Below are positions 19,980 to 28,718 of a DNA stretch of 64,000 nt, in pieces. Under the pieces are notes generated by a model. It did not search any database. It was not told the origin of the DNA and saw only the letters and a program-made list of their open reading frames with translations. Where the stretch lies: NCBI GenBank assembly GCA_964371155.1, contig CAYJLI010000007.1:1-64000 (forward strand), written 5' to 3'. Source of the stretch: CAYJEQ01 sp964371155. Its GTDB lineage: Bacteria > Bacillota > Clostridia > Oscillospirales > Ruminococcaceae. The position numbers were made by a program, and so were the translations under genes. How positions within the stretch are numbered: the first letter of the stretch is position 1; each line of letters begins with the position of its first letter.

Positions 19980-20472
19980 TAAAAAGCAAGCAGAAAAATC
20001 TGCTTGCTTTTTTGTTAGGTGTGTTTATTTATGATATCTTAATCGCGAGCGCTGTGTTTGGACAAAAAAGAAAATCTCAACACGCAAAATACGTGTCGAG
20101 GTTCTCGACTGGTGGAGACGATCGGACTCCTATCCACGCACCTCAAAACAGTCCACTGGACTGTNNNNNNNNNNNNNNNNNNNNNNNNNNNNNNNNNNNN
20201 NNNNNNNNNNNNNNNNNNNNNNNNNNNNNNNNNNNNNNNNNNNNNNNNNNNNNNNNNNNNNNNNCTTCGCTCCGGTGCTCTTTCGAGTCCGAATAAATAG
20301 AAAAGCAAGCAGAAAAATCCGCTTGCTTTTTTTGGTGGAGACGATCGGACTCCTATCCACGCACCTCAAAACAGTCCACTGGACTGTTTCTCTGTCGCTC
20401 ACACTTCGCTCCGGTGCTCTTTCGAGTCCGAATAAATAGAAAAGCAAGCAGAAAAATCTGCTCGCTTTTTTT

Positions 20473-20492
<20 letters not shown>
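19980..20492. repeat. Tandem array of units carrying the tRNA-Ala 3' end plus a terminator hairpin
   Basis: The 19-bp sequence ggtggagacgatcggactc, which is the 3' end of tRNA-Ala, occurs at 20111-20129, 20334-20352 and, inside the real gene, 20474-20492. The spacing of the last two is 140 bp. Each unit also carries a hairpin with arms AAAGCAAGCAGA and TCTGCTTGCTTT flanked by A/T runs (19980-20013, 20301-20333 with one change, 20440-20473), and a palindrome AACAGTCC-act-GGACTGTT. On the minus strand each unit begins with TCGGACTC and ends with its complement GAGTCCGA. Any open frame across it is an artefact. A gap (20165-20264) interrupts the array. Confidence 0.85.
20165..20264. other. Assembly gap (100 N)
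   Basis: A run of exactly 100 unknown bases inside the tandem array. If the interrupted unit equals its neighbour (20334-20473), only 16 bases are missing between ctggactgt and cttcgctcc, plus 140 for every additional hidden unit. The stated length is therefore probably a placeholder. Confidence 0.95.
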
Positions 20493-20548
<56 letters not shown>

Positions 20549-20728
20549 ATATCTCTACTTGCACTTTCGTACCGAAATAATATAACATATTAAAGTCAAA
20601 AATGCAATAGTTTTTTAATCGGCATACAGAAAATTCTAATTGCATCTACAATTTGAAAATGCACTCAGTGATATTGTGTAAATACTAATGACTTTTGTTG
20701 TAATTATCTATTAAAATCCCTATATTAT

Positions 20729-20757
20729 TTGACTTTGTATGATATATATAGTAAACT
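20729..20757 (+). promoter_or_regulatory. Candidate promoter of the cyclophilin gene
   Basis: TTGACT (20729-20734), a 17-bp spacer, then TAAACT (20752-20757), in the AT-rich region 48 bp before ATG 20805. Confidence 0.5.
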
Positions 20758-20804
20758 AAAAAAAATATATTTATTTAAAATAAATACCGAAAGGAATTAA
20801 GAAA

Positions 20805-21323
20805 ATGAGTAAACCAATAGTTACAATTGAAATGGAAAATGGAAATAAAATTACTGCTGAGCTTTATCCTGAGATTGCACCAAATACAGTTAATAATTTT
20901 ATTTCTCTGATTAAAAAAGGCTTTTATAATGGAGTTATATTCCATCGTGTTATCCCTGGATTTATGGTGCAGGGTGGGGACCCAACAGGCACTGGAATGG
21001 GTGGTCCTGAGTATAGAATTAAAGGCGAATTTTCACGCAACGGTTTTGAAAATAATTTAAAACATACGGAGGGTGTACTCTCCATGGCAAGATCAAACAG
21101 CCCCGATAGCGCAGGCTCTCAGTTTTTTATAATGGTTGACTCTTCACCGCATTTAGACGCTCAATATGCTTCCTTCGGCAAAGTAACCGATGGAATGGAA
21201 GAGGTTATGCGCATAGTAAATTCACGCAGAAATTTAAGTGATAAACCACTTGAAGATCAGGTGATGAAAACAGTTACTGTGGATACAAAAGGTGTCGACT
21301 ATCCAGAACCTGAAACAATGTAA
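20805..21323 (+). CDS. Cyclophilin-type peptidyl-prolyl cis-trans isomerase
   Basis: A 172-residue cytoplasmic isomerase that speeds proline isomerisation in protein folding. The active-site segment FHRVIPGFMVQGG with its catalytic Arg lies near residues 46-58, SAGSQFFI near 100-107, and a short PE-rich tail ends the protein. Length matches the small bacterial cyclophilin (PpiB) family. The ribosome site AAAGGA is 9 bp before ATG. Own promoter and terminator, so it is monocistronic. Confidence 0.95.
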   Translation: MSKPIVTIEMENGNKITAELYPEIAPNTVNNFISLIKKGFYNGVIFHRVIPGFMVQGGDPTGTGMGGPEYRIKGEFSRNGFENNLKHTEGVLSMARSNSPDSAGSQFFIMVDSSPHLDAQYASFGKVTDGMEEVMRIVNSRRNLSDKPLEDQVMKTVTVDTKGVDYPEPETM

Positions 21324-21333
21324 TTTTATAAAT

Positions 21334-21373
21334 AAAAACACTGTGGAGAATTATTTTCCACAGTGTTTTTTAA
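21334..21373 (+). terminator. Terminator of the cyclophilin gene
   Basis: A perfect 14-bp stem AAAAACACTGTGGA / TCCACAGTGTTTTT (21334-21347 with 21357-21370), 9-nt loop, ending in a T run. Confidence 0.93.
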
Positions 21374-21374
21374 T

Positions 21375-21405
21375 TGCATAAAAAGTCTTTGAGCTGACCA
21401 AAATA
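21375..21405 (+). promoter_or_regulatory. Candidate sigma-G-like promoter of spoVA
   Basis: TGCATA (21375-21380), an 18-bp spacer and CAAAATA (21399-21405), 31 bp before the spoVAC start. This resembles forespore sigma-G promoters (about TGMATA-N18-CATNNTA), which drive spoVA in Bacillus. Two positions of the -10 differ from consensus. Confidence 0.4.
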
Positions 21406-21435
21406 GAATTAAAAGCTTTGAATGGAGTGCCTGTT

Positions 21436-21873
21436 ATGACAAATAAAGACTATGAAGAACTAAATAAAAAACATTCCCCCGCTTCTAAAAGCTATATAAA
21501 CATACCAATAGCTTTTATTTGCGGTGGAATTATATGTACATTGGGGCAGGCTATGATACAGCTGTATAAGTATTTGGGGGCGGACAGTAGTATTGCGTCA
21601 TCAGCTGCAAGTATTACACTGATATTTTTATCCGCATTGCTCACAGGTCTGAATGTTTTTGACAAGATTGCAAAACATGCAGGTGCAGGCACACTTGTAC
21701 CTATAACAGGCTTTGCCAACGCAGTTGCATCACCCGCACTTGAATTTAAAAGCGAGGGATTAATACTTGGTGTAGGCGCTAAAATGTTTATTATAGCAGG
21801 GCCGGTACTCGTATATGGAATAAGCAGTAGTGTAATTTATGGCATAATAATTTATATTTTCAGGCTTTATTGA
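21436..21873 (+). CDS. spoVAC: Stage V sporulation protein AC
   Basis: A 145-residue membrane protein of the SpoVA channel, which moves dipicolinic acid and Ca2+ into the forespore and out again at germination. About four hydrophobic segments are seen. The conserved DKIAKHAGAGTLVPITGFAN segment matches the SpoVAC/SpoVAE fold. Start ATG 21436 is chosen over an in-frame TTG at 21418, because GGAG lies about 8 bp upstream of it. spoVAD and spoVAE follow on the same strand in the standard clostridial order, though a 190-bp gap separates spoVAC from spoVAD. Confidence 0.95.
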   Translation: MTNKDYEELNKKHSPASKSYINIPIAFICGGIICTLGQAMIQLYKYLGADSSIASSAASITLIFLSALLTGLNVFDKIAKHAGAGTLVPITGFANAVASPALEFKSEGLILGVGAKMFIIAGPVLVYGISSSVIYGIIIYIFRLY

Positions 21874-22063
21874 TTATGGGTTTTAATAATTAGAAATATG
21901 TTAAACTCATTTTTAAATATTTATACCCTTTATAGAGGGAATGTAAAAGAATACTATCTTTTTTCTACACAAATTAAGTCTAAATATATAGTTTTATTAT
22001 ACCTAATATCACTAATTACTTTGGCTAAATTAAATCTATTACTAATTATACAGGAGTGATTTT

Positions 22064-23080
22064 ATGGCGAAAAAGCAAGGGGATTTTACCTATAAAATGG
22101 AAAATATGCCGTCACTAATTTCATTTGCCTCCGTTGTTTCTAAAAAAGAAGGGGAGGGGCCGCTTGCGCCATATTTTGATATTATTAGCGATGATAGCAC
22201 ATTTGGGGAGCAAACATGGGAAAAAGCCGAGAGTAGAATGCAAAAAGATGCGGCAAACAAAGCTCTAAGCAAAGCACGCATTAGCAGTAAACAGCTCGAC
22301 ATGGTATTTGCAGGAGATTTATTAAACCAATGCATAGGCTCTACTTTTGGTTTAAAGGAGCTTCAGGTGCCTTATATAGGGATTTATGGAGCTTGCTCAA
22401 CAATGGCAGAAGGCATGGCACTCGGTGCAATTATGGTGGATAGTGGCACGACAAAAAAGACTTTAGCTGTAACATCATCGCATTTTTGCACAGCTGAAAG
22501 GCAGTATAGATTTCCACTTGAGTATGGAGGTCAACGCACCCCCACATCACAATGGACGGTGACGGGAGCAGGTGCAGTTTTACTCGGAGAAAAGAGTATG
22601 CCACCATATGTAAAAGCAGTTACATTTGGGAAAATTGAGGATAAGGGTATAAAGGATCAAAATAATATGGGTGCTGCAATGGCACCGGCGGCGGCAAGCA
22701 CTATAAAAAACTTTTTTCAGGATACACTTACAAATGCCTCAAATTATGACCTTATATTAACAGGGGATTTAGGCGAAGTGGGCTCATCAATATTAAATGA
22801 GCTTTTGGAAAGAGAGGGGTATAATATAAGGGATAAACATCAAGATTGTGGACTCTTAATATATGATAGAGCAAAACAAGATGTCCATGCAGGTGGCTCG
22901 GGATGTGGGTGCAGTGCATCTGTTCTAACATCATTTATACTTCCATCAATGCGTGCCGGTAGAATTAAAAATTTGCTTTTTATTGCAACGGGGGCACTTT
23001 TAAGTCCAACGAGTGTGCAACAAAAAGAAGTAATTCCATGCATAGCGCATTTATTGCATATTTCCGCATTGGAAGAATAG
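22064..23080 (+). CDS. spoVAD: Stage V sporulation protein AD
   Basis: A 338-residue soluble subunit with a thiolase-like fold that binds dipicolinic acid on the SpoVA complex. Recognisable features are LNQCIGSTFGLKELQVPY near residue 87, the GACSTMAEG segment, and a glycine/cysteine-rich GGSGCGCSASV segment near 278-288 typical of the family. An AGGAG ribosome site precedes ATG 22064. It is 12 bp upstream of spoVAE. Confidence 0.96.
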   Translation: MAKKQGDFTYKMENMPSLISFASVVSKKEGEGPLAPYFDIISDDSTFGEQTWEKAESRMQKDAANKALSKARISSKQLDMVFAGDLLNQCIGSTFGLKELQVPYIGIYGACSTMAEGMALGAIMVDSGTTKKTLAVTSSHFCTAERQYRFPLEYGGQRTPTSQWTVTGAGAVLLGEKSMPPYVKAVTFGKIEDKGIKDQNNMGAAMAPAAASTIKNFFQDTLTNASNYDLILTGDLGEVGSSILNELLEREGYNIRDKHQDCGLLIYDRAKQDVHAGGSGCGCSASVLTSFILPSMRAGRIKNLLFIATGALLSPTSVQQKEVIPCIAHLLHISALEE

Positions 23081-23092
23081 GGGGGAGTAAGT

Positions 23093-23467
23093 GTGAATAC
23101 TGAAATGATGAACGAATATTTAAAAGCCTTTTTAGTTGGTGGTGCATTCTGTGCAGTGGGGCAAATTCTCATAGATTACACTAAACTTACACCTGCCAGA
23201 ATACTCGTAGGATATGTTGTCTTTGGAGTTATACTTGGAGGGATGGGCGTTTATGAACCACTTATAGATTTTGCAGGTGCAGGCGCAACTGTACCGCTTA
23301 CAGGCTTTGGATATCTGCTTTCAAAAGGTGTAAAGGAGAGCATTATCACCGATGGAGTAATAGGAATACTATCGGGTGGAATGACTGCCTCTGCCGCAGG
23401 AATAACAGCGGCGATGTTTTTTGGGCTTGTAGTCGCACTTTTATTTAAGTCGGGCGATAAATCGTAG
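23093..23467 (+). CDS. spoVAE: Stage V sporulation protein AE (SpoVAEB type)
   Basis: A 124-residue membrane protein, paralogous to SpoVAC, with about four hydrophobic stretches and the shared motif FAGAGATVPLTGFG near residues 61-74. It starts at GTG 23093, with GGGGGAG 5 bp upstream. It completes the AC-AD-AE trio found in most clostridia. Confidence 0.95.
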   Translation: MNTEMMNEYLKAFLVGGAFCAVGQILIDYTKLTPARILVGYVVFGVILGGMGVYEPLIDFAGAGATVPLTGFGYLLSKGVKESIITDGVIGILSGGMTASAAGITAAMFFGLVVALLFKSGDKS

Positions 23468-23592
23468 GAGAAACAAGCGATAGTATAATTCTCCCCCACT
23501 CATACTACATGGGAGGAGGGAGAAGTAAAAAATATTTTAAAGGTGAATTACCCTTACTTACTCTACAAGTTAATACTAAATATAAAATAAAA

Positions 23593-23635
23593 TATAGCTG
23601 TTTTCTTTTACTACTTTGATAAGAAAACAGCTATA
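23593..23635. terminator. Bidirectional terminator between spoVAE and greA
   Basis: A perfect 15-bp stem, TATAGCTGTTTTCTT (23593-23607) with its complement at 23621-23635, and a 13-nt loop. It lies between converging genes. T-rich flanks are modest on the plus strand. Confidence 0.75.
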
Positions 23636-23668
23636 AAATTATGTTTATTAATTTTTTCTATGAAAGAT

Positions 23669-24142
23669 TTATCTACTAATCTCTAAAATTTTAAACTGAA
23701 GCACGCCCGAGGGAACATTTGCATCGACTACATCGCCAACTTTATGTCCCATTATAGCCTGACCAACGGGGGAAGCATCTGTAATAGTATTCATCCCTTG
23801 GTTTGACTCTATTGAGCTTACAACACGGTACTCAACTACTTCATCATAATCAATATCTAAAATCTTAACCTTAGTACCAACTGAAACCGTAGTAGTAGAT
23901 ATCTGATCCGACTCAATAATTTGAGCATAATTTAACTGATCTTCAAGTTGCATAATTCTTGCTTCAACAATTGCTTGCTCATTTTTTGCTTCGTCATATT
24001 CGCTATTCTCAGAGAGATCCCCATAACCTCTTGCAATTCTTATCTTTTCAGAAATTTCATTTCTTTTTACAGTCTTTAATTCGTTGAGCTCAGTTTTTAG
24101 TAAGTCATAACCTTCAGCTGTCATTAAAATTGGATTTGTCAT
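23669..24142 (-). CDS. greA: Transcription elongation factor GreA
   Basis: A 157-residue factor that reactivates backtracked RNA polymerase by stimulating transcript cleavage. The N-terminal coiled-coil (about 1-75) carries the ARGYGDLSENSEYDEAK signature with the acidic tip residues. The C-terminal FKBP-like domain (80-157) includes SPVGQAIMGHKVGD. Length is the family norm. It is transcribed convergently to spoVA and is monocistronic here. Confidence 0.97.
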   Translation of the reverse strand: MTNPILMTAEGYDLLKTELNELKTVKRNEISEKIRIARGYGDLSENSEYDEAKNEQAIVEARIMQLEDQLNYAQIIESDQISTTTVSVGTKVKILDIDYDEVVEYRVVSSIESNQGMNTITDASPVGQAIMGHKVGDVVDANVPSGVLQFKILEISR

Positions 24143-24539
24143 TGTGTAGCCCCCTTAAGTTTTAAAAATTATATGCAGAAGTTTATTATAAATTAAACAC
24201 TAAAATATTAGAAAATTTAATATAAAAATACTACTGACGCAGAGATACAATATTAAACATTATAGAGGAATGAGGTGGTGATGTCAATAGTTTTTTACTA
24301 AACTTGCATAACATTTTATATAAATTTAACTAAATATTTACAGTCTGCTTCAGCACTACTTAAAATTTAGAATAGTAAATTGCAATTAATAAACATATTC
24401 AAAACTAAATTAAGCATAGAATAATAATGGGCAATAAATTAATTTTTTTAGCGTGGCAGCTGTCGCCATAGCCCAATATAAATATATCCTATCCGCATAA
24501 TAATAAAATATTCTTAAAATTTATGGAGGAAGTTAGAAG
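24143..24539. other. Non-coding region between greA and the D,D-carboxypeptidase gene
   Basis: Nearly 400 bp of AT-rich DNA that must hold two divergent promoters. A small hairpin TGGC/GCCA at 24454-24470 is visible. A six-codon frame at 24281 with an AGGTGG site encodes MSIVFY and is probably chance. No gene is supported. Confidence 0.35.
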
Positions 24540-25694
24540 ATGATTAAGAAGTTATTTTGCATATTTTTACCAATTTTACTTTTAGTTTCACAGAATATGG
24601 CGGTTTTTGCTGAGGAAAACTCAAGCAGATTTAGTGATTTACCAGCAAAATCTGCAATGCTTGTAGAAGAGAGTAGTGGCAAAATCTTAGCCGAAAAAAA
24701 TGCGGATGAGCAGATGGCACCAGCATCCATCACTAAAATTATGACACTGCTTTTAATATTTGAAGCGCTTGAAAACGGAAATTTAGCATATGATGACATG
24801 GTAAATGTATCCCCAAATGCGAAGATATTAGGTGGAAGTGAAATATGGCTTGAAGTCGGGGAGCAGATGAGTGTGAATGATATGATAAAGGCTATTGCAG
24901 TGGCAAGTGCAAACGATGCTTCGGTGGCAATGGCTGAGCATATTAGTGGTTCGGAGGAGATATTTGTAGAGCGAATGAACAATCGAGCCAAAGAGCTTGG
25001 AATGAGCGGTACAAATTTTATGAATAGCCATGGGCTCGATGAGGATAATCACTATACTACCGCAAGAGATATTATCACAATGACAACCGAGCTTTTAAAG
25101 CACAGGGAAGTGTTAGACTATACATCAATATGGATGGACACACTGAGAAATGGTGAAACCGAGCTTGTTAACACAAATAAACTTATAAGATTTTACTCTG
25201 GAGCAACGGGGTTAAAAACAGGCACCACCGATAATGCAGGGCATAGCCTTGTTGCTACTGCCGAAAGAAACGGACTCTCACTTATAGCTGTAACACTTGG
25301 CAGCGAAACTGGGCAAATAAGATTCGACACAGCAACAGCTTTGCTTGACTATGGCTTTGCTAATTATCAAAGTATACCGGTACCAAACGCACAGGCTTCC
25401 CTTGAGCCCGTGCAGGTATTAGGGGGGACACAGGAAAGTGTGGTGGGTGTGTGCACTCCTCCTCAGCTACTCATTCTACCTAAGTCCGAAAAGATGAATA
25501 TTTCTACTCGCATAAATATCGCAGAAAATCTTTTAGCACCCGTAGAAAAAGGCCAGCTTATAGGAAATGTGGATGTAATGCTTGGAGAAGAAATTGCATG
25601 TAGCTATGATATCTTAGCAGGGGAGTATGTTGAGAAGATGGGGATAGCGGATAGTGTATTAAAGCTTTTTTCTGAAACAGTTCTTATGAAATAG
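24540..25694 (+). CDS. D-alanyl-D-alanine carboxypeptidase (S11 family, DacF/PBP5-like)
   Basis: A 384-residue penicillin-binding protein that trims the terminal D-Ala from peptidoglycan stem peptides outside the membrane. A signal peptide spans residues 1-24. The three active-site motifs are S63-I-T-K66, S123-A-N125 and K226-T-G228. A C-terminal beta domain (about 275-370) precedes the end. No strong amphipathic C-terminal anchor stands out. The nearby spoVA genes make a sporulation role (as for DacF) possible, but the genes are about 1 kb apart and greA lies between. Confidence 0.95.
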   Translation: MIKKLFCIFLPILLLVSQNMAVFAEENSSRFSDLPAKSAMLVEESSGKILAEKNADEQMAPASITKIMTLLLIFEALENGNLAYDDMVNVSPNAKILGGSEIWLEVGEQMSVNDMIKAIAVASANDASVAMAEHISGSEEIFVERMNNRAKELGMSGTNFMNSHGLDEDNHYTTARDIITMTTELLKHREVLDYTSIWMDTLRNGETELVNTNKLIRFYSGATGLKTGTTDNAGHSLVATAERNGLSLIAVTLGSETGQIRFDTATALLDYGFANYQSIPVPNAQASLEPVQVLGGTQESVVGVCTPPQLLILPKSEKMNISTRINIAENLLAPVEKGQLIGNVDVMLGEEIACSYDILAGEYVEKMGIADSVLKLFSETVLMK

Positions 25695-25910
25695 TGATTA
25701 TACTTATTTTTAATGCATATTACAAAAAAATTATAATTTTTTGCCATATTTGTTAAAAAAGAAAAAACTTTACTCCAAATTGACAATATCAACTTGCAAA
25801 AAATGTTATTATAGAGTAAAATAAATATAAATCATATAGGATTATAAAAAGATATAAGTAGCATATAACTGCTATATTATATACATGATAAGCATAAGGG
25901 AGGAATTTAT

Positions 25911-26327
25911 ATGATTAAATTAATCGTTGGAAACAAAGGATCTGGAAAAACAAAAGCACTTATCAATATGGTAAACAATGCAGTAAAGACCACTAAAGGT
26001 AATGTGGTTTGCGTAGAGCCAGGCACAAAACTTACTTATGACATTGACCACAAAGCAAGGCTTATTGACACCGATGCCTATGCAATTGATGGATTTGACT
26101 CATTTTATGGATTTTTATCCGGCATACTTGCAGGCAACTATGATATCACTGAAATGTTTGTTGATTCCACACTGAAAGTGGGCGGCAGAGATTTTGAGGC
26201 ACTTGATAAGATGATTCATAAATTAATACCGCTTGCAGAAGAAAGTGATACAATACTCACCTTTACATTATCATGCGACCTTTCAGAGTTATCAGATGCT
26301 CTAAAAGTTTATTCCATAGATTATTAA
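25911..26327 (+). CDS. Small P-loop protein of unknown function
   Basis: 138 residues. It starts with a Walker A motif, VGNKGSGKTKAL (residues 5-16), and ends without a clear Walker B of a known ATPase class. FVDSTLKVGG near 81-90 could supply the acidic residue. No signal peptide or transmembrane segment is seen. Small proteins of this kind are conserved in Clostridia and often labelled hypothetical or twitching-motility-like from the P-loop alone. I would not assign a function. GGGAGG precedes ATG by 7 bp. It has its own terminator. Confidence 0.85.
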   Translation: MIKLIVGNKGSGKTKALINMVNNAVKTTKGNVVCVEPGTKLTYDIDHKARLIDTDAYAIDGFDSFYGFLSGILAGNYDITEMFVDSTLKVGGRDFEALDKMIHKLIPLAEESDTILTFTLSCDLSELSDALKVYSIDY

Positions 26328-26363
26328 GATATCAAATATTTACTACAAAAAATAAACTAATTT

Positions 26364-26403
26364 TTAAAGCCTTACCACTGCCACAGCAGGGATAAGGCTT
26401 TAA
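26364..26403. terminator. Bidirectional terminator
   Basis: TTAAAGCCTTA (26364-26374) pairs with TAAGGCTTTAA (26393-26403). It serves the P-loop gene on the plus strand and the PocR/AraC gene on the minus strand, where TTTTT follows closely. Confidence 0.85.
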
Positions 26404-26426
26404 ATTATATGATTAGAAAACCCACC

Positions 26427-27692
26427 TTACGCCTTTATATTGTAATGCTTTTTACGATACTGAAGCGGTGAGAGTCCCGTAATCTTTTTAAAAACTTTTG
26501 TAAAATAACTCTGGTCCTCAAATCCAACCGATAATGCTATATCAGAGAGTTTTAGATTATAATGTGATAGCAGTTCCTTGCTTTTTTCAATTCTAACTGA
26601 ATTGAGATAATTGGTAAAAGTTTGCCCTGTTTCATTTTTAAATACCCTACTTAAATAAGCAGGGGCTAAATATACCTTTTCGGCTACTTCATCAAGCGAA
26701 ATTTTATCTGCGTAATTCTTATATACATACTGCATTACAGTGTGAATTACATTTGCATGTTTAAACTCAGTGTGGCTAAACACATTATCAATAAAGCTGT
26801 TTGTAGCTTCGGTAAGCCAAAGGCAGAGGTTTTCGATATCACTTATTTCATATATCGACTGAAGATAATTATGGGTGAGGTTTAGTGAAATTTCAGGATT
26901 TGCGCCTGCATCAATAGAGGTTCTTGAAATCATTACAAGAAGCTCATACAGTCTACTTTTAGCAAACTCCAAATTTCCCCCATCCTTAAAAAAGATATGC
27001 CCATATATTTCATTGAGAAGCCGCCCAGCGTCTTTTTTATTTTTCTGCGAAATAGCCGATAAAAGTAATTTTTCGGTATCAAAAGGGTAGGGGGCAAGCT
27101 TCTCATGCTGCTTTAATTCTAATATATAGGAGGTAACCTCGGACTGAATACCATTTGACTGCTGTTGCTCAAGCATTTTATTTGCATGGGAAACATTATT
27201 TAAAAATCCCACCGACATAAATAAAAGCGTGGAGAGCTTATTCACTTTTGATGGCTCTATAACAGGTACATTATCAAGCTCTTCTTCAATTTCGCCTAAA
27301 TTAAGGTCGCTATTGATAAATAGGTGGCTTACTTCATGGGCGAGAAAATCAGTTTTCTCCACCATTAAAAAAGGTCCCACAGTAACCTTAGCACTGCTTC
27401 CCTCACTGCCAACAATGGGCGAAACAAAGCTTGTAAGTCCCATTGGGCAAAAATAAACATATTTGCCACCAAAACGCTCGGCTTCACGCATACCATATAT
27501 ATGCGTAGATATGCACACATCGTCAGGACGCCCAAAAAGGTTGCAAAGCCTGCAACTGCTACAACTATATCCAACCGAATAGAGCACATTCCCCGAAGCA
27601 TCGGAAACAAAACATCCTATACCGCTTGTTGCCGAGAAAGACTGTGCACATTCAACAGCTAATTTCAAATCAAAATCCAAGGAACTAACCAT
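26427..27692 (-). CDS. AraC-family regulator with N-terminal PocR sensory domain
   Basis: 421 residues from ATG 27692, chosen because AAGGAG lies 7 bp upstream. An earlier in-frame ATG (27743) has no such site. The N-terminal PocR domain (about 5-165) has a cysteine cluster (C44, C47, C50, C60, C82) that resembles a metal or ligand site. The C-terminal two-helix-turn-helix AraC domain spans about 320-415, with SVGFEDQSYFTKVFKK in the second. PocR-type domains sense small molecules. Here the gene is divergent from a corrinoid protein and methyltransferase, so it most likely controls that module in response to its substrate or the corrinoid state. Confidence 0.9.
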   Translation of the reverse strand: MVSSLDFDLKLAVECAQSFSATSGIGCFVSDASGNVLYSVGYSCSSCRLCNLFGRPDDVCISTHIYGMREAERFGGKYVYFCPMGLTSFVSPIVGSEGSSAKVTVGPFLMVEKTDFLAHEVSHLFINSDLNLGEIEEELDNVPVIEPSKVNKLSTLLFMSVGFLNNVSHANKMLEQQQSNGIQSEVTSYILELKQHEKLAPYPFDTEKLLLSAISQKNKKDAGRLLNEIYGHIFFKDGGNLEFAKSRLYELLVMISRTSIDAGANPEISLNLTHNYLQSIYEISDIENLCLWLTEATNSFIDNVFSHTEFKHANVIHTVMQYVYKNYADKISLDEVAEKVYLAPAYLSRVFKNETGQTFTNYLNSVRIEKSKELLSHYNLKLSDIALSVGFEDQSYFTKVFKKITGLSPLQYRKKHYNIKA

Positions 27693-27928
27693 ATCATATC
27701 TCCTTAAACGGTGAACCAAACCGCAATAAAAAATAATAACCAAAGAACATAGGGGATTAATTGGTTATTTTGCATAAGTAACAATATAATCATAATACAA
27801 AAACTATTCAAAAGTCAATACACATGTAGAAAAAGTACAAAAGATATTCTCTTTTTACAAGAAAAAAAATTCGTTAAATATTAAACTAACAATATCGGAC
27901 AAAATAAAAACATACTGGAGGATTTACA

Positions 27929-28570
27929 ATGAGCATTTTAAATGAAATTTCAGAACAACTGCAAAAAGGTAAGGCTAAAGTGGTGGATCAACTTGTAAGA
28001 CAGGCAATAGAAGAAGGACTTTCCGCTAAGGAAATTTTAGATGATGGTCTACTTGTAGGAATGAATATTATAGGTGCGAAGTTTAAAAATAATGAAGTAT
28101 TTGTACCTGAAGTACTTGTTGCGGCAAGAGCTATGAATATTGGTGCAGCACTTTTAAAACCCCTACTTATAGAAGAGGGCACAACCTCTAAAGGCAAAGT
28201 TTGTATAGGAACAGTAAAAGGCGACCTTCACGATATAGGCAAAAACTTAGTTAAAATGATGATGGAAGGCAAAGGGCTTGAAGTTATTGATTTAGGCGTT
28301 GATGTTGCTTCTGATAAATTTGTTGAAACAGCTATTAAAGAGAACTGCAATATAGTTGCTTGCTCTGCACTTCTAACTACAACAATGCCGGCTATGCAGG
28401 AAGTTGTAAATAAATTTGTTGAGCTTGGCGCTCGTGATAAAGTTAAAATTATGATTGGTGGAGCACCTGTTACACAGGAATTCTGCGCACAAATCGGTGC
28501 AGATATGTACACACCTGATGCAAGCACAGCTGCGGAAGTAGCAATAGAGCTTTGTGCTACCGTTGCATAA
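27929..28570 (+). CDS. Corrinoid (cobalamin-binding) protein of a methyltransferase system
   Basis: A 213-residue methyl carrier of the MtaC/MtbC/MttC type. A helical methionine-synthase cap domain (about 1-88) is followed by a Rossmann B12 domain with the base-off signature D99-x-H101-x-x-G104, in which the His is the lower cobalt ligand. GGAGG lies 8 bp before ATG. It takes a methyl group onto cob(I)alamin from a substrate-specific methyltransferase (not seen nearby) and passes it to the next protein, encoded 148 bp downstream. Confidence 0.95.
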   Translation: MSILNEISEQLQKGKAKVVDQLVRQAIEEGLSAKEILDDGLLVGMNIIGAKFKNNEVFVPEVLVAARAMNIGAALLKPLLIEEGTTSKGKVCIGTVKGDLHDIGKNLVKMMMEGKGLEVIDLGVDVASDKFVETAIKENCNIVACSALLTTTMPAMQEVVNKFVELGARDKVKIMIGGAPVTQEFCAQIGADMYTPDASTAAEVAIELCATVA

Positions 28571-28718
28571 AAGTATCTAAAAAAAATAGTATATAAATGC
28601 AATTCCTTTTAATTTAAGGAAAGAAGTTTTTTTGTATATCCACCTGAACCAAATAGGTGGATATATGGAAAGATTTATTAGTCATGCGAAAATATTTAAA
28701 GTAATCAAGGAGAAATAT

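Noticed and set aside
24281..24301. Six-codon leader peptide with a good ribosome site upstream of the D,D-carboxypeptidase gene
   Set aside because: Too short to support. No attenuator structure follows it.
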